From NCBI GenBank assembly GCA_022510385.1, contig JAFLTQ010000004.1, positions 105,859 to 169,858 of the forward strand: DNA of 64,000 nt, in the 5' to 3' direction. Positions 47,760 through 56,782 of the stretch are shown in pieces (the first letter of the stretch is position 1; each line of letters begins with the position of its first letter). A program made the position numbers and the translations under genes. The DNA is from Muribaculaceae bacterium. Its GTDB lineage: Bacteria > Bacteroidota > Bacteroidia > Bacteroidales > Muribaculaceae. The notes beneath the pieces were generated by a model. The model did not search any database. It was not told where the DNA came from and saw only the letters and a list, made by a program, of their open reading frames with translations.

Positions 47760-48446
47760 CTATTTTTTCTGATTACGATATTGAGGCAAAAGCGGCACCG
47801 GATATTTCTTGAAAAGAATCTGAACAGCTTCAGCTATACCGGTGAGGTTTCGGAATTGCGCGTCACCATTTTCAAGAATTGTAGCAACAGAAGAAGAGAA
47901 TAAAGCCTCTTTTGATGCAATGTTGACAATATCCATCGTTAGTACACCCTCTTTATAAATACCTGTCACAACCTGTGCATTAGGATTCCAATAGTAGGAA
48001 CGAGGCATCATAAAATAAGGAGCAAAACCGGGAGCAGGGCCGGGACCACCATATGGGAACCAGTTAGGACCCGGAGGGGGAGGCCCCATAGGGGGACCCA
48101 TTGGGCCGGGAGGCGGAGGCGGAGGCGCCAAGGCTGCCAATGGTTCGGTCATGACTTCATTCTTTACCGTCAAACCGATATTTATTACGATAGGAGAAGC
48201 GGGATCTTCCACATAACCTCTCTCAACCATTTGTTCTCTGATGGCTGCAGCAATATTATAATATGTCACCATTTCCATCCCCGGAGGGAGTTTCCCTTCA
48301 CCGGGAGTTACAATCCGGAACGTGTGGAAATCAGCAAGATTGGCATTATTATACACCTGAGAATCCACCAAAGAGAATGTGCTGCAAGAACTTAAAGCTC
48401 CGGCGCTCAATAATGCTAATGCTAAAACGGATTTTTTTATTTTCAT
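47760..48446 (-). CDS. DUF4136 lipoprotein with proline-rich insert
   Basis: 228 residues. Lipobox LSSC (C21). The N-terminal part (YNNANLADFHTFRI) and the C-terminal part (LTMDIVNIASKEALFSSSV) are those of DUF4136, a family of envelope lipoproteins without known function. Between them lies an insert of about 45 residues (about 108-150) made mostly of Pro, Gly, Met and aromatic residues, beginning with a run of six Pro. The insert may be a flexible spacer across the periplasm or an extended surface region. First gene of the - strand unit with prmC and recX. Confidence 0.83.
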   Translation of the reverse strand: MKIKKSVLALALLSAGALSSCSTFSLVDSQVYNNANLADFHTFRIVTPGEGKLPPGMEMVTYYNIAAAIREQMVERGYVEDPASPIVINIGLTVKNEVMTEPLAALAPPPPPPGPMGPPMGPPPPGPNWFPYGGPGPAPGFAPYFMMPRSYYWNPNAQVVTGIYKEGVLTMDIVNIASKEALFSSSVATILENGDAQFRNLTGIAEAVQILFKKYPVPLLPQYRNQKK

Positions 48447-48544
48447 AGCTTTGTGGGGGTTGAGCTTGATGCAAAAGCATCCGGCTTATTTAGTTGTTAT
48501 AACATTCCAACATTATAGAGGGGTGTTTTGTTCATTAAAATCAT

Positions 48545-48552
48545 TAACTTTG
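48545..48552 (+). promoter_or_regulatory. Promoter -7 element for the rhomboid gene
   Basis: TAACTTTG, exact -7 match, 31 bases before the ATG. A TTTG upstream (48527-48530) has only 14 bases of spacing, short of the usual 19-21. Lies in the 137-base divergent gap with the DUF4136 gene. Confidence 0.55.
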
Positions 48553-48583
48553 CAATTCTTAATTACATATTTAGGAATTTTAT

Positions 48584-49357
48584 ATGTTTAGAAACGGATT
48601 CGGAGGTTTTGTTTCGGCCATACCGCCGGTGACAAAAAACCTTATCATAATAAATATAATAGTGTGGGCCGTAGAAGCCATTTTCCCCAAGTTCGGCATG
48701 ACCATCATACGCGTGTTGGGCCTTCATTTATGGGGAGCGCACCACTTTAATCCGGTACAGTTCATAACATATATGTTTGTGCATGCCTCAACTAATCCGT
48801 GGCATCTGCTCTTTAATATGTTTTCTTTATGGATGTTTGGATCTATACTTGAAAGGGTATGGGGCTCGAAACGATATTTTATCTTCTATTTCGTCTGTGG
48901 AATAGGAGCTGCCTTGGTGCAGGAAATAGTCTGGACATGCACATGGATGCATGAATATATAGGGGGCATTGCCAAACTAAACGGACTCACTTACGATCAT
49001 ATGAAAGTGATTGTGGATGAGGCTTTAAGAGCCGGGGATTCCGGATTTACTTCAGCTGTAGCATCTTTCAAGAATAATTTCGTGACAATCGGAGCATCCG
49101 GTGCGGTTTATGGTTTGCTGCTCGGATATGCATTTGTATTTCCCAATCAACCCCTCTATCTCTTCTTCATTCCTTATCCAATTAAGGCAAAATATATGAT
49201 GATAGGATATGCAGCCATAGAGTTTTTTCTCGGTTTCCGACCGATTGCAGGAGATACAATCGCGCATTTTGCCCACCTTGGGGGTGCTCTTTTCGGATTG
49301 TTTATTCTTCTCTATTGGAAGAAGAAGGGGATGCTTCGCGGCAATCCGTTTTATTGA
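48584..49357 (+). CDS. Rhomboid family intramembrane serine protease
   Basis: 257 residues with about six membrane segments. Active site visible as GASGAVYG with Ser172 and the partner His231 in AHFAHLGGALFG. The N-terminal HASTNPWHLLFNMFSLWMFG motif (loop 1 and TM2) is also typical. A soluble loop of about 40 residues (about 125-165) sits before the active-site helix, longer than in E. coli GlpG. It cleaves membrane proteins within or near their TM segments; substrates unknown. It starts a + strand run that continues with the endonuclease-like gene. Confidence 0.92.
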   Translation: MFRNGFGGFVSAIPPVTKNLIIINIIVWAVEAIFPKFGMTIIRVLGLHLWGAHHFNPVQFITYMFVHASTNPWHLLFNMFSLWMFGSILERVWGSKRYFIFYFVCGIGAALVQEIVWTCTWMHEYIGGIAKLNGLTYDHMKVIVDEALRAGDSGFTSAVASFKNNFVTIGASGAVYGLLLGYAFVFPNQPLYLFFIPYPIKAKYMMIGYAAIEFFLGFRPIAGDTIAHFAHLGGALFGLFILLYWKKKGMLRGNPFY

Positions 49358-49383
49358 ATAAGATCGATCAAGATTGAGATAGA

Positions 49384-50502
49384 ATGTTGGCCCTAAAGAT
49401 AATCTCACCATTTTTCTTTTTAGGAATGCGTATATTATCAGTCATAATATACGTAATCACTATTGTGGCTGCATATGGTGGAAGAATCAATCCTGACTAT
49501 CTCACATTCCCCTCTTTGCTATGTCTGGCATTTCCATATTTTGCGATACTCACAATAATTTTAATATTATTTTGGGCGCTTAGCCGAAAGATTATATTCT
49601 GTGCATTAGGTGTGATCACAATAATTTTTTGTCTCACACCGATGAGCGACGCCTTCCCTTTGGGAGGAAGCCGAAAACCTGAAGGAACGGGGCAGGTATT
49701 CAAGATTATGTCGTGGAATGTTATTCATGCCAGAGATATCCGCCACCCTGATTCCCCGGGTAACAGAGCTATTGATTACATGATAAATTCGGGGGCTGAT
49801 GTCATAACTCTTGCTGAAATGAGGACGTTGACCAATAAGGAAGTGCCGAATTTCTCTGATTCTTTGCGCGACAGCTTGTTTAGTGTCTACCCTTACATGG
49901 CGGGCGTTCCAACAATATCAGACGTCAAGGTGCTCTCAAAATATCCGGTTGAGCGTATGGAAAAAATCAGCTATGACAGCGATGGGAATTGCCGTTACGA
50001 TTTTTTCAAAATAATCTTTCCGGAGAATCGGGAGTTAGTTGTCGCAATGGTGCATTTATATTCTTACGGGCTCTCGGAGCAGGAACGACAGGTGGTGACT
50101 GATATCAATTCGATGGAAAGTGCAAAATCCAGTATGGCAGAATTCAAAGGTTCTATACGTAAGAAGTTGCGGGAGGCATTCCGCAACAGGGCAGAGGATG
50201 CTAGAAAGCTAAGAGAGGATCTCGACGACATATCTCCGGATATCCCATTGATAGTGTGCGGAGATTTCAATGACGTGCCATCCTCCTGGACTTATAATAT
50301 AATCAGAGGTGATGACCTTAGAGATGCCTATGGAGAAACAAATTTCGGCCCGGCTATCACCTATAATCTCCATGCATTTTATTTCCACATAGATCAGATG
50401 CTTTATCGCGGACCCCTCATAGCTCTTGACTTGGATGTGGGGAAAATCAATACATCCGATCATTACCCGCTTATCGGGAAATTTCAATTCATCAACAAAT
50501 AA
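49384..50502 (+). CDS. Membrane-anchored endonuclease/exonuclease/phosphatase family protein
   Basis: 372 residues. Three membrane segments at about 14-31, 43-67 and 69-88 are followed by an EEP domain, starting IMSWNVIHARD (metal-binding Asn) and ending in GDFNDVPSS and TSDHYPLIG (catalytic Asp and His), with FHIDQMLY between. The family includes nucleases, sphingomyelinases and inositol-polyphosphate phosphatases. A membrane-attached, probably outward-facing phosphodiesterase is the safest description. The inositol-lipid genes elsewhere in the window make a lipid substrate worth testing, but this is speculation. Confidence 0.85.
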   Translation: MLALKIISPFFFLGMRILSVIIYVITIVAAYGGRINPDYLTFPSLLCLAFPYFAILTIILILFWALSRKIIFCALGVITIIFCLTPMSDAFPLGGSRKPEGTGQVFKIMSWNVIHARDIRHPDSPGNRAIDYMINSGADVITLAEMRTLTNKEVPNFSDSLRDSLFSVYPYMAGVPTISDVKVLSKYPVERMEKISYDSDGNCRYDFFKIIFPENRELVVAMVHLYSYGLSEQERQVVTDINSMESAKSSMAEFKGSIRKKLREAFRNRAEDARKLREDLDDISPDIPLIVCGDFNDVPSSWTYNIIRGDDLRDAYGETNFGPAITYNLHAFYFHIDQMLYRGPLIALDLDVGKINTSDHYPLIGKFQFINK

Positions 50503-50529
50503 AAACCAATTGTATAAAAACATATAAAT

Positions 50530-52635
50530 ATGAAATTATTAAAGTTGGCAGCCGCTATTTTATGTTGTGTTGCCTTAAATCCGGACATCATGGCTGAAGA
50601 ACATCAGAATCCGTTTCTCACACCCTATCCCGACAAATATCAGATCCCGCCATTCGACAAGATCGAAACAGAGGATTTCATACCGGCAATCAAGGCCGGA
50701 ATCGAGGAGCAGAGACAGAACATTAATGCTATTGTAGTCAACAGGGCAGTGCCTGATTTCGACAATACTATCCTTCCTTTGGAAAATATTTCGCCGATTT
50801 TAGACCGTGTAAGTCAGGTTTTCTATCATTATGACAGTGTTCTTTCCAATGAGAAATTCGCACAGATGGCTGAGGAAGCTATCCCTCTTTTGAACGAGGC
50901 AGCCAATCAGATGAACCTGAATGAAGAGCTTTTTAAGAAAATAAAGGCTGTCTACGACCGACGGAATGAAATGGGACTTTCGCCGATTCAGATTCGTGTC
51001 GTGGAGAAATATTACAAGGAATTTGCAGAACAAGGAGCGGCTCTTCCGGAAGATAAAAAGAAAGAGTTGATTAAAGTAAACGATGAGCTGTCGAAACTTT
51101 TTATCCAATATAATAAGAATCTGCTGAACGCCACGAATAATTTTTTTGTGACAGTATATGATGAAAACGACCTTGCCGGTCTCCCGGAATCCTCAATATC
51201 GATGGCTGCTGAGGAGGCAAAATCAAGGGGTCTTGACGGCCTATGGGTTTTCACGCTCCATGCTCCGAGCAGATTGCCTGTGCTCCAATATGCACAAAAC
51301 AGAGGATTGAGAGAGGCAATCTATAAAGGCTACACCACATTGGCATCTTATGGAGACAACAATAACTATCCTGTGATCGAGCAGATTATAAAATTGCGTG
51401 CAGAGAAAGCCAAGATAATGGGATTCGATAATTTCGCACAAATGATGACATCACGCGTTATGGCCGGAACCCCGGAGGCTGCCACTAATCTTCTTCTTCA
51501 AGTGTTTGAACCTGCGGTGAAACGCAGCCATGAGGAAGTGGCTGACATGCAAGCCATTGTGGATGAAGAGGGGGGAGGTTTCAAAATTGCTCCTTGGGAT
51601 TATTATTTCTATGCCGAAAAGGTTAAGAAAAAGAAATATGACCTCGAAGAGAGTGAGGTGAGACCATATTTCTCATTAGAAAATGTAATGAAAGGTCTTT
51701 TCTTGGCAGCAGAAAAACTTTATGGAATAAAGATGGTAGAGATGCCGGATGCACCTAAATGGATGGATGAAGTCACAGTTTATGAGGTTGTTGATGCCAA
51801 AACGGGAGATCATGTGGCCATATTTATGACCGATTATTTCCCGCGATCCACTAAACGTCAAGGTGCTTGGATGGAACAGATGCAGAGTTCGGGACTTTAT
51901 GAAGATGGCAACCGTCGTCCGATTGTATATAACGTCGGGAATTTCACTCGTCCTGCAGGCGACACTCCTGCTCTCCTGACCATAGATGAAGTTGAAACTA
52001 CATTCCATGAATTCGGACATGCCCTTCAGTCAATCCTCTCACAAGCTCCCTATCGCTCAATAGCCGGGACAAATGTCGACAGAGATTATGTGGAACTTAG
52101 CTCTCAATTCAATGAACATTGGGCTTTCGCTCCTGAATTGCTCAAAGTTTATGCAAAACATTATAAAACAGGGGAAACAATTCCTGACGAATTGATTGAA
52201 AAACTCAACAATTCATCGAAGTTTAATCAGGGATTCGTGACCACCGAGCTTGCAGGCGCTGCTTTGCTGGATTTGGAGTGGGGCAAAATAGATGGAGAAG
52301 GAGTAAATGTTCCTGAGTTTGAGGCAGCTGTGGCAGAAAAAATCGGCATGCCTGCAGAAATCACCTTCCGCTATCGTTCTCCATATTTCAAGCATATTTT
52401 CGGGGATGACGGCTATGCGTCAGGATATTACACTTATCTTTGGAGCCAAGTCTTAGAGGCAGATGCCTTTGAACTTTTTGAGGAAAAAGGAATTTTCGAC
52501 CCTGAGACAGCAGCAAAATTTAAAGCTACCATCCTTGAGACAGGAGACACAGAGGATCCTATGGTGTTATTCGAGCGTTTCCGTGGACATAAGCCGGATC
52601 CGCATGCTCTTCTGAGACTACGAGGATTTGAGTAA
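50530..52635 (+). CDS. M3 family peptidyl-dipeptidase (Dcp-like)
   Basis: 701 residues, the usual length. Signal peptide about 1-22, so it acts in the periplasm. Zinc motif FHEFGHAL with H493, E494 and H497; the third ligand Glu lies in the following helix (VELSSQFNEHW). Closely resembles Dcp, which removes C-terminal dipeptides from peptides. It lies 27 bases after the EEP gene. Confidence 0.95.
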   Translation: MKLLKLAAAILCCVALNPDIMAEEHQNPFLTPYPDKYQIPPFDKIETEDFIPAIKAGIEEQRQNINAIVVNRAVPDFDNTILPLENISPILDRVSQVFYHYDSVLSNEKFAQMAEEAIPLLNEAANQMNLNEELFKKIKAVYDRRNEMGLSPIQIRVVEKYYKEFAEQGAALPEDKKKELIKVNDELSKLFIQYNKNLLNATNNFFVTVYDENDLAGLPESSISMAAEEAKSRGLDGLWVFTLHAPSRLPVLQYAQNRGLREAIYKGYTTLASYGDNNNYPVIEQIIKLRAEKAKIMGFDNFAQMMTSRVMAGTPEAATNLLLQVFEPAVKRSHEEVADMQAIVDEEGGGFKIAPWDYYFYAEKVKKKKYDLEESEVRPYFSLENVMKGLFLAAEKLYGIKMVEMPDAPKWMDEVTVYEVVDAKTGDHVAIFMTDYFPRSTKRQGAWMEQMQSSGLYEDGNRRPIVYNVGNFTRPAGDTPALLTIDEVETTFHEFGHALQSILSQAPYRSIAGTNVDRDYVELSSQFNEHWAFAPELLKVYAKHYKTGETIPDELIEKLNNSSKFNQGFVTTELAGAALLDLEWGKIDGEGVNVPEFEAAVAEKIGMPAEITFRYRSPYFKHIFGDDGYASGYYTYLWSQVLEADAFELFEEKGIFDPETAAKFKATILETGDTEDPMVLFERFRGHKPDPHALLRLRGFE

Positions 52636-52674
52636 TAAAGATTCAGGAATCACATAGAAGATTGCAAAAGAAGA

Positions 52675-53652
52675 GTGGTCTTGGATAAGAAATCAGATGA
52701 AATGTATATGTGGCGCGCCCTTCAACTCGCCAAAAATGGTGAGGGAAGGGTGTCGCCAAATCCAATGGTGGGAGCAGTCATAGTAGCAGACGGCAGAATC
52801 ATAGGGGAGGGATTTCATGCCTTCTATGGAGGACCACACGCTGAGGTAAACGCAATAAACTCTGTGAAAGAAGCGGATCGCCCGCTACTTAAAGAGTCAA
52901 CCATTTACGTGACATTGGAACCATGCTCCCATTATGGAAAGACACCCCCTTGTGCAAATCTAATCAAGGAGACCGGTATACCACGAGTGGTCATAGGTTC
53001 ACTTGATCCCAATCCAAAAGTGGCAGGTAACGGAGTAAGGATTCTGGAAGAGGCCGGAATTATGGTGGAAGAGGGCATTTTACGTGAGGAATGTGTAAGT
53101 TTAAATCCCAGGTTTATGAAGGCTCACACTTCTCAACTTCCTTATATTCTATTAAAGTGGGCACGTAGTTCCGACGGATTTATGGCAGGGATTGATGAGA
53201 AAGGCATGCCATATCCTGTGAAATTTTCTTCTTCCCTTTCATCGGTATGGGTCCACAGATTGAGAGCAGGTGCCGACGCAATAGTTGTGGGAGCGAATAC
53301 AGAGAGGATTGATAAGCCTCTATTGACAACCAGACTTTGGGCAGGCAATTCACCCCGGAAATATGTGGCTCATAAATCAACGCCACTTGAAGAGACGTTG
53401 CTCGAAATGAGACGTGACGGGATCACAGGTATTATTGTTGAAGGGGGCCCTACGCTGTTGAGAGAATTTATTAAGAAAGGATATTGGGATGAAATAAGAG
53501 AGGAAATCTCTCCAAAGAAATTAAGAGAGGGGCTTAGGGCGCCTGAGATTCCCGATAATGCTGTTCTTAGAGATACTACTAAATGCCGGGACAATATTAT
53601 CAGAGTCTATCAACCTCAGGCAAGTCATCTTTTAGACGTTAAAAAGAAATAA
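52675..53652 (+). CDS. ribD: Bifunctional riboflavin biosynthesis deaminase/reductase
   Basis: 325 residues from GTG at 52675; a TTG at 52681 and an ATG at 52702 are also possible starts. The N-terminal deaminase domain has the zinc motif HAE (H55, E57) and EPCSHYGKTPPC. The C-terminal reductase domain starts near 150 (LLKWARSSDGFMA) and ends with GIIVEGGPTLLREFI. It carries out steps two and three of riboflavin synthesis. Slightly shorter than the 360-380 residues of E. coli RibD, mainly in the reductase part, as is common in Bacteroidota. No other rib gene is adjacent. Confidence 0.93.
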   Translation: MVLDKKSDEMYMWRALQLAKNGEGRVSPNPMVGAVIVADGRIIGEGFHAFYGGPHAEVNAINSVKEADRPLLKESTIYVTLEPCSHYGKTPPCANLIKETGIPRVVIGSLDPNPKVAGNGVRILEEAGIMVEEGILREECVSLNPRFMKAHTSQLPYILLKWARSSDGFMAGIDEKGMPYPVKFSSSLSSVWVHRLRAGADAIVVGANTERIDKPLLTTRLWAGNSPRKYVAHKSTPLEETLLEMRRDGITGIIVEGGPTLLREFIKKGYWDEIREEISPKKLREGLRAPEIPDNAVLRDTTKCRDNIIRVYQPQASHLLDVKKK

Positions 53653-53701
53653 AATTCTTATTTTGAGCTGCAATTAGCTAAAAAAATTCCATAATAAATG
53701 C

Positions 53702-53709
53702 TAAATTTG
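53702..53709 (+). promoter_or_regulatory. Promoter -7 element for the DUF6242 gene
   Basis: TAAATTTG, exact -7 match, 74 bases before the ATG at 53784. No standard upstream element at the right distance. Confidence 0.5.
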
Positions 53710-53783
53710 CAGATTGAAGGGATTGTGACCGGTTAAAAGTGCAATACTTCAGGACAAAAGCCAAACATCTTCGTGATATCAAT

Positions 53784-55298
53784 ATGTCATCGCTAAAGAT
53801 AAAACAAATACTATTTTTTCAGTTAGTTGCGCTGCTATTTCTGTGGGGTAGTTCCTGTAATTCAAAGACAGAGGATGATGAAACGGAAATTGTAGTGACT
53901 CCTGCTATCGTCGCAGTCAAGAGTTTTTCACTAAAGTCTAACGATAGCGTGATGGCTCATCTTGATTCTGTCTTTTTTTCAATCGACCTTACCTCCGGGG
54001 TGATCTTTAACGCAGACTCTCTACCCAAAGGGACAGATGTAAGTCGTCTGATTCCCTCCATCACGTTTGCCAATACAATGACACAGGCCGACCTCATTTT
54101 TTATAAAGATGATGACACGGAGTTAACGACAGTGAATTATCTTACCAATCCCACAGATACTATAGATTTTTCATCTCCGGTGAGACTTGATGTGACAGCC
54201 CAGGATGGCAAAAACACCTTCTCTTACATCATTAAGGTAAATGTTCATGAGGAGAATCCGGATACAGTAGTGTGGAACAAGATGTCGAAATCTCCTTTGC
54301 CTTCCCGAGGGGCAAATCCGGTCGCTCAAAAAACAATTATGCATGAAGGAACAGCTTATTGCATAGTGATGGAGGCAAATGACGAATACACTATTTCAAC
54401 ATGCTCTGACCTAAATGAAGGAGTCTGGCAAACGCAACCTTTCAATCCGGGATTCTATGCCGACCCTGAATCATTCACTTCCGTTGGAGACGTTTACTAT
54501 ATTACAGATCTTTTTGGAGAACTCTACACATCCGAGGATCTAAAAACATGGAGTGATACAGGGGAGAAATGGATTAACGTCATAGGAGCCTACGGAAATG
54601 TTTTGCTCGGAGTGAAGCTCGAAGCAGAAAATTATCTTCTGACACAATATCCGAAATCGGAAGGGTATCAAGAAACAAAGGTTCCGGAGAATTTTCCGAT
54701 ATATCATTCCTCCTCTTTAGGGATTATAGAGACGAAATGGGCGGAAAAACCAATGGCGATTATGGCTTGCGGCCTCACCATAGGAGGGCTCTATCAATCG
54801 GATGTATGGGCATTTGATGGTGAGAATTGGGCAATAATTAACTCTACCTCCCTGCCGGCTCTTGAAAAACCTATGCTGACAAGGTATGTGGTTTATCGTG
54901 ACACCACCTATCTGTTTACGAAACGAGTGTTTGATATATGGCTTCTTTTCGGGGGATGCGAGGAGGATGGAACGATGAATAGAACCGTCTATATGTCTTA
55001 CGACAACGGAGTTAACTGGATCGAAGCTCCTGTGGGAATGCAGCTTCCGGAGAGTTTCCCGGATTTACTTGGGGCTGATGTTATTACGGCAGGTTATGAC
55101 CTCTCAGCGGATCTATCAGAGGCATGGAGCCGCACTCCGGATACACGCGGTAATTATACAATCGATGGTTACGACATTACATGGGTTTGCCCATATTTGT
55201 ATATATTTGGGGGATATAACCCTTATCCCGATAATTCACTAAACACAACAGTTTATAGAGGAGTCTTGCAAAGGCTCACGTTCACCCCATCTATATAA
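53784..55298 (+). CDS. DUF6242 lipoprotein
   Basis: 504 residues from the ATG at 53784; a GTG at 53739 would place 15 residues before the signal peptide and is less likely. The lipobox GSSC gives lipidated C25. An N-terminal domain of about 110 residues with alternating strands (the cadherin-like or DUF5018-like pattern of Bacteroidales surface lipoproteins) is followed by a Kelch-like or propeller-like region with recurring W- and Y-rich strands (WAFDGENWAIINSTSLP, MSYDNGVNWIEAP). Family call is from memory of a Bacteroidales family of unknown function. It lies just upstream of the BamA operon and may be cotranscribed with it. Confidence 0.72.
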   Translation: MSSLKIKQILFFQLVALLFLWGSSCNSKTEDDETEIVVTPAIVAVKSFSLKSNDSVMAHLDSVFFSIDLTSGVIFNADSLPKGTDVSRLIPSITFANTMTQADLIFYKDDDTELTTVNYLTNPTDTIDFSSPVRLDVTAQDGKNTFSYIIKVNVHEENPDTVVWNKMSKSPLPSRGANPVAQKTIMHEGTAYCIVMEANDEYTISTCSDLNEGVWQTQPFNPGFYADPESFTSVGDVYYITDLFGELYTSEDLKTWSDTGEKWINVIGAYGNVLLGVKLEAENYLLTQYPKSEGYQETKVPENFPIYHSSSLGIIETKWAEKPMAIMACGLTIGGLYQSDVWAFDGENWAIINSTSLPALEKPMLTRYVVYRDTTYLFTKRVFDIWLLFGGCEEDGTMNRTVYMSYDNGVNWIEAPVGMQLPESFPDLLGADVITAGYDLSADLSEAWSRTPDTRGNYTIDGYDITWVCPYLYIFGGYNPYPDNSLNTTVYRGVLQRLTFTPSI

Positions 55299-55309
55299 AA
55301 AGCAATAAA

Positions 55310-55996
55310 TTGAAAAGGATAGCATTCATATCTTTGGCCACATTCTATCTTCTTGCTGAATCCATACAGCTAAGGGCACAGGAGGATTATAGATTTGATA
55401 TGGGAGGTGGTATAGGTATGACCGGCTATCTGGGTGATGCCAATACTTCGACGCTTTTCAAGCGTCCCTCATGGGATATTGAACTGCTTTTCAGGTATAT
55501 TGCAAATCCACGGTGGAATTTCAAAACGAATTTTTTTGTAGGAGGTTTGTCAGGAAATTCAGCAGATATGACAAATGTTTTTCCTTCGGAAGAGACCTTT
55601 AGCTTTTCCACGGTGTTTTATGAAATTTCGGAATTAGCTGAATTTAATTTTTTTAGTTACGGAATAGGAGAAACGTATCTGCATTTGAAGAGATGGACTC
55701 CCTATATAGCAGGAGGTCTCGGCTTGACCGCCTGGACTGTAGCGGGCCATCCGGGTGTGGCTTTTACTATCCCTTTCGGGGTGGGATTCAGATACAAACC
55801 GTCTAAGAGGTTGAATCTCGGATTGGAGTTTCTGATGAAAAAGACCTTCACCGACCGTCTCGATGGCCCTGACCTTCAAGACCCGATGGGAATCAAGAGC
55901 TCTTTTATGAAAAACACTGATTGGTATTCCACCCTTACAGTGACTATAAGTTATGAATTCAGCAAACGGTGTGCCACCTGTAATTATAAAGACTAA
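55310..55996 (+). CDS. DUF6089 outer-membrane beta-barrel protein
   Basis: 228 residues starting at TTG (55310), which places a normal signal peptide at 1-23; no ATG upstream of the mature part exists. The mature part alternates as a small beta-barrel with GxGxxxYxGD near its start (GGGIGMTGYLGDAN) and an aromatic-rich middle. This family is regularly found before uppS and bamA in Bacteroidales and may assist outer-membrane assembly; function unproven. Three bases separate it from uppS. The C terminus has a CATC pair. Confidence 0.82.
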   Translation: MKRIAFISLATFYLLAESIQLRAQEDYRFDMGGGIGMTGYLGDANTSTLFKRPSWDIELLFRYIANPRWNFKTNFFVGGLSGNSADMTNVFPSEETFSFSTVFYEISELAEFNFFSYGIGETYLHLKRWTPYIAGGLGLTAWTVAGHPGVAFTIPFGVGFRYKPSKRLNLGLEFLMKKTFTDRLDGPDLQDPMGIKSSFMKNTDWYSTLTVTISYEFSKRCATCNYKD

Positions 55997-55999
55997 GAG

Positions 56000-56773
56000 A
56001 TGACTCCATTAGAGAAAAAGATATCCGAATTAGATATGCAACGCATTCCGGTGCATGTCGCTATGATTATGGATGGCAATGGCAGATGGGCCAAAAGTCA
56101 CGGATTTGTGAGAAGCGACGGACATGCCGAGGGCGTTTCAACTGTGCATCGTGTCACCAAGCTATCCTCTGATTTAGGAGTAAAATATCTGACACTCTAT
56201 GCCTTCTCTACTGAAAATTGGAACAGACCGCAGGATGAGGTAGACACCTTGATGTATCTGATAGGATGGGCTATTGAGAGAGAACTCCCGGAACTGCTGG
56301 CAAACAATGTGAAAATAAATCTATTAGGAGATATAGAAAGAATTCCGGATGATGCCCGGCAAAGATTGTTCTATGCCCGTAATGCCACTGCACATTGTAC
56401 AGGTCTACAGTTAAACATGTGTTTGAGCTATTCGTCGAGATGGGAAATCACGGAGGCTGTCAGACGTCTGTCGAAACTGGCGGCTGAGGGTAAGCTTAAT
56501 CCGGAAGATATCACCGAAGAGACAGTGTCGGAAAATCTTACGACGGCAGGAATGCCGGATCCTGATTTGTTGATACGCACAGGAGGAGAATATCGGATTT
56601 CAAACTATCTGTTGTGGCAGATAGCTTATAGCGAACTTTATTTCACTCCGGCTCTATGGCCTGAATTCTCTGATGAGGAATATGTCGATGCTCTATTGGA
56701 TTTCCAAAAACGGGAAAGAAGATTCGGAATGACGAGCGATCAGGTGAAAAATAAAAATAAGGAAAATATCTAA
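56000..56773 (+). CDS. uppS: Isoprenyl transferase (undecaprenyl diphosphate synthase)
   Basis: 257 residues. cis-Prenyltransferase that makes the C55 lipid carrier for peptidoglycan and surface glycans. Catalytic motif MIMDGNGRWAK with D25; then YAFSTENWNRP and, near the C terminus, PDLLIRTGGEYRISNYLLWQ followed by SELYFTPALWPEF. All family signatures are intact. Sits in the DUF6089-uppS-bamA-ompH-ompH-murI order, with ten bases to bamA. Confidence 0.97.
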   Translation: MTPLEKKISELDMQRIPVHVAMIMDGNGRWAKSHGFVRSDGHAEGVSTVHRVTKLSSDLGVKYLTLYAFSTENWNRPQDEVDTLMYLIGWAIERELPELLANNVKINLLGDIERIPDDARQRLFYARNATAHCTGLQLNMCLSYSSRWEITEAVRRLSKLAAEGKLNPEDITEETVSENLTTAGMPDPDLLIRTGGEYRISNYLLWQIAYSELYFTPALWPEFSDEEYVDALLDFQKRERRFGMTSDQVKNKNKENI

Positions 56774-56782
56774 CTTGAAATA

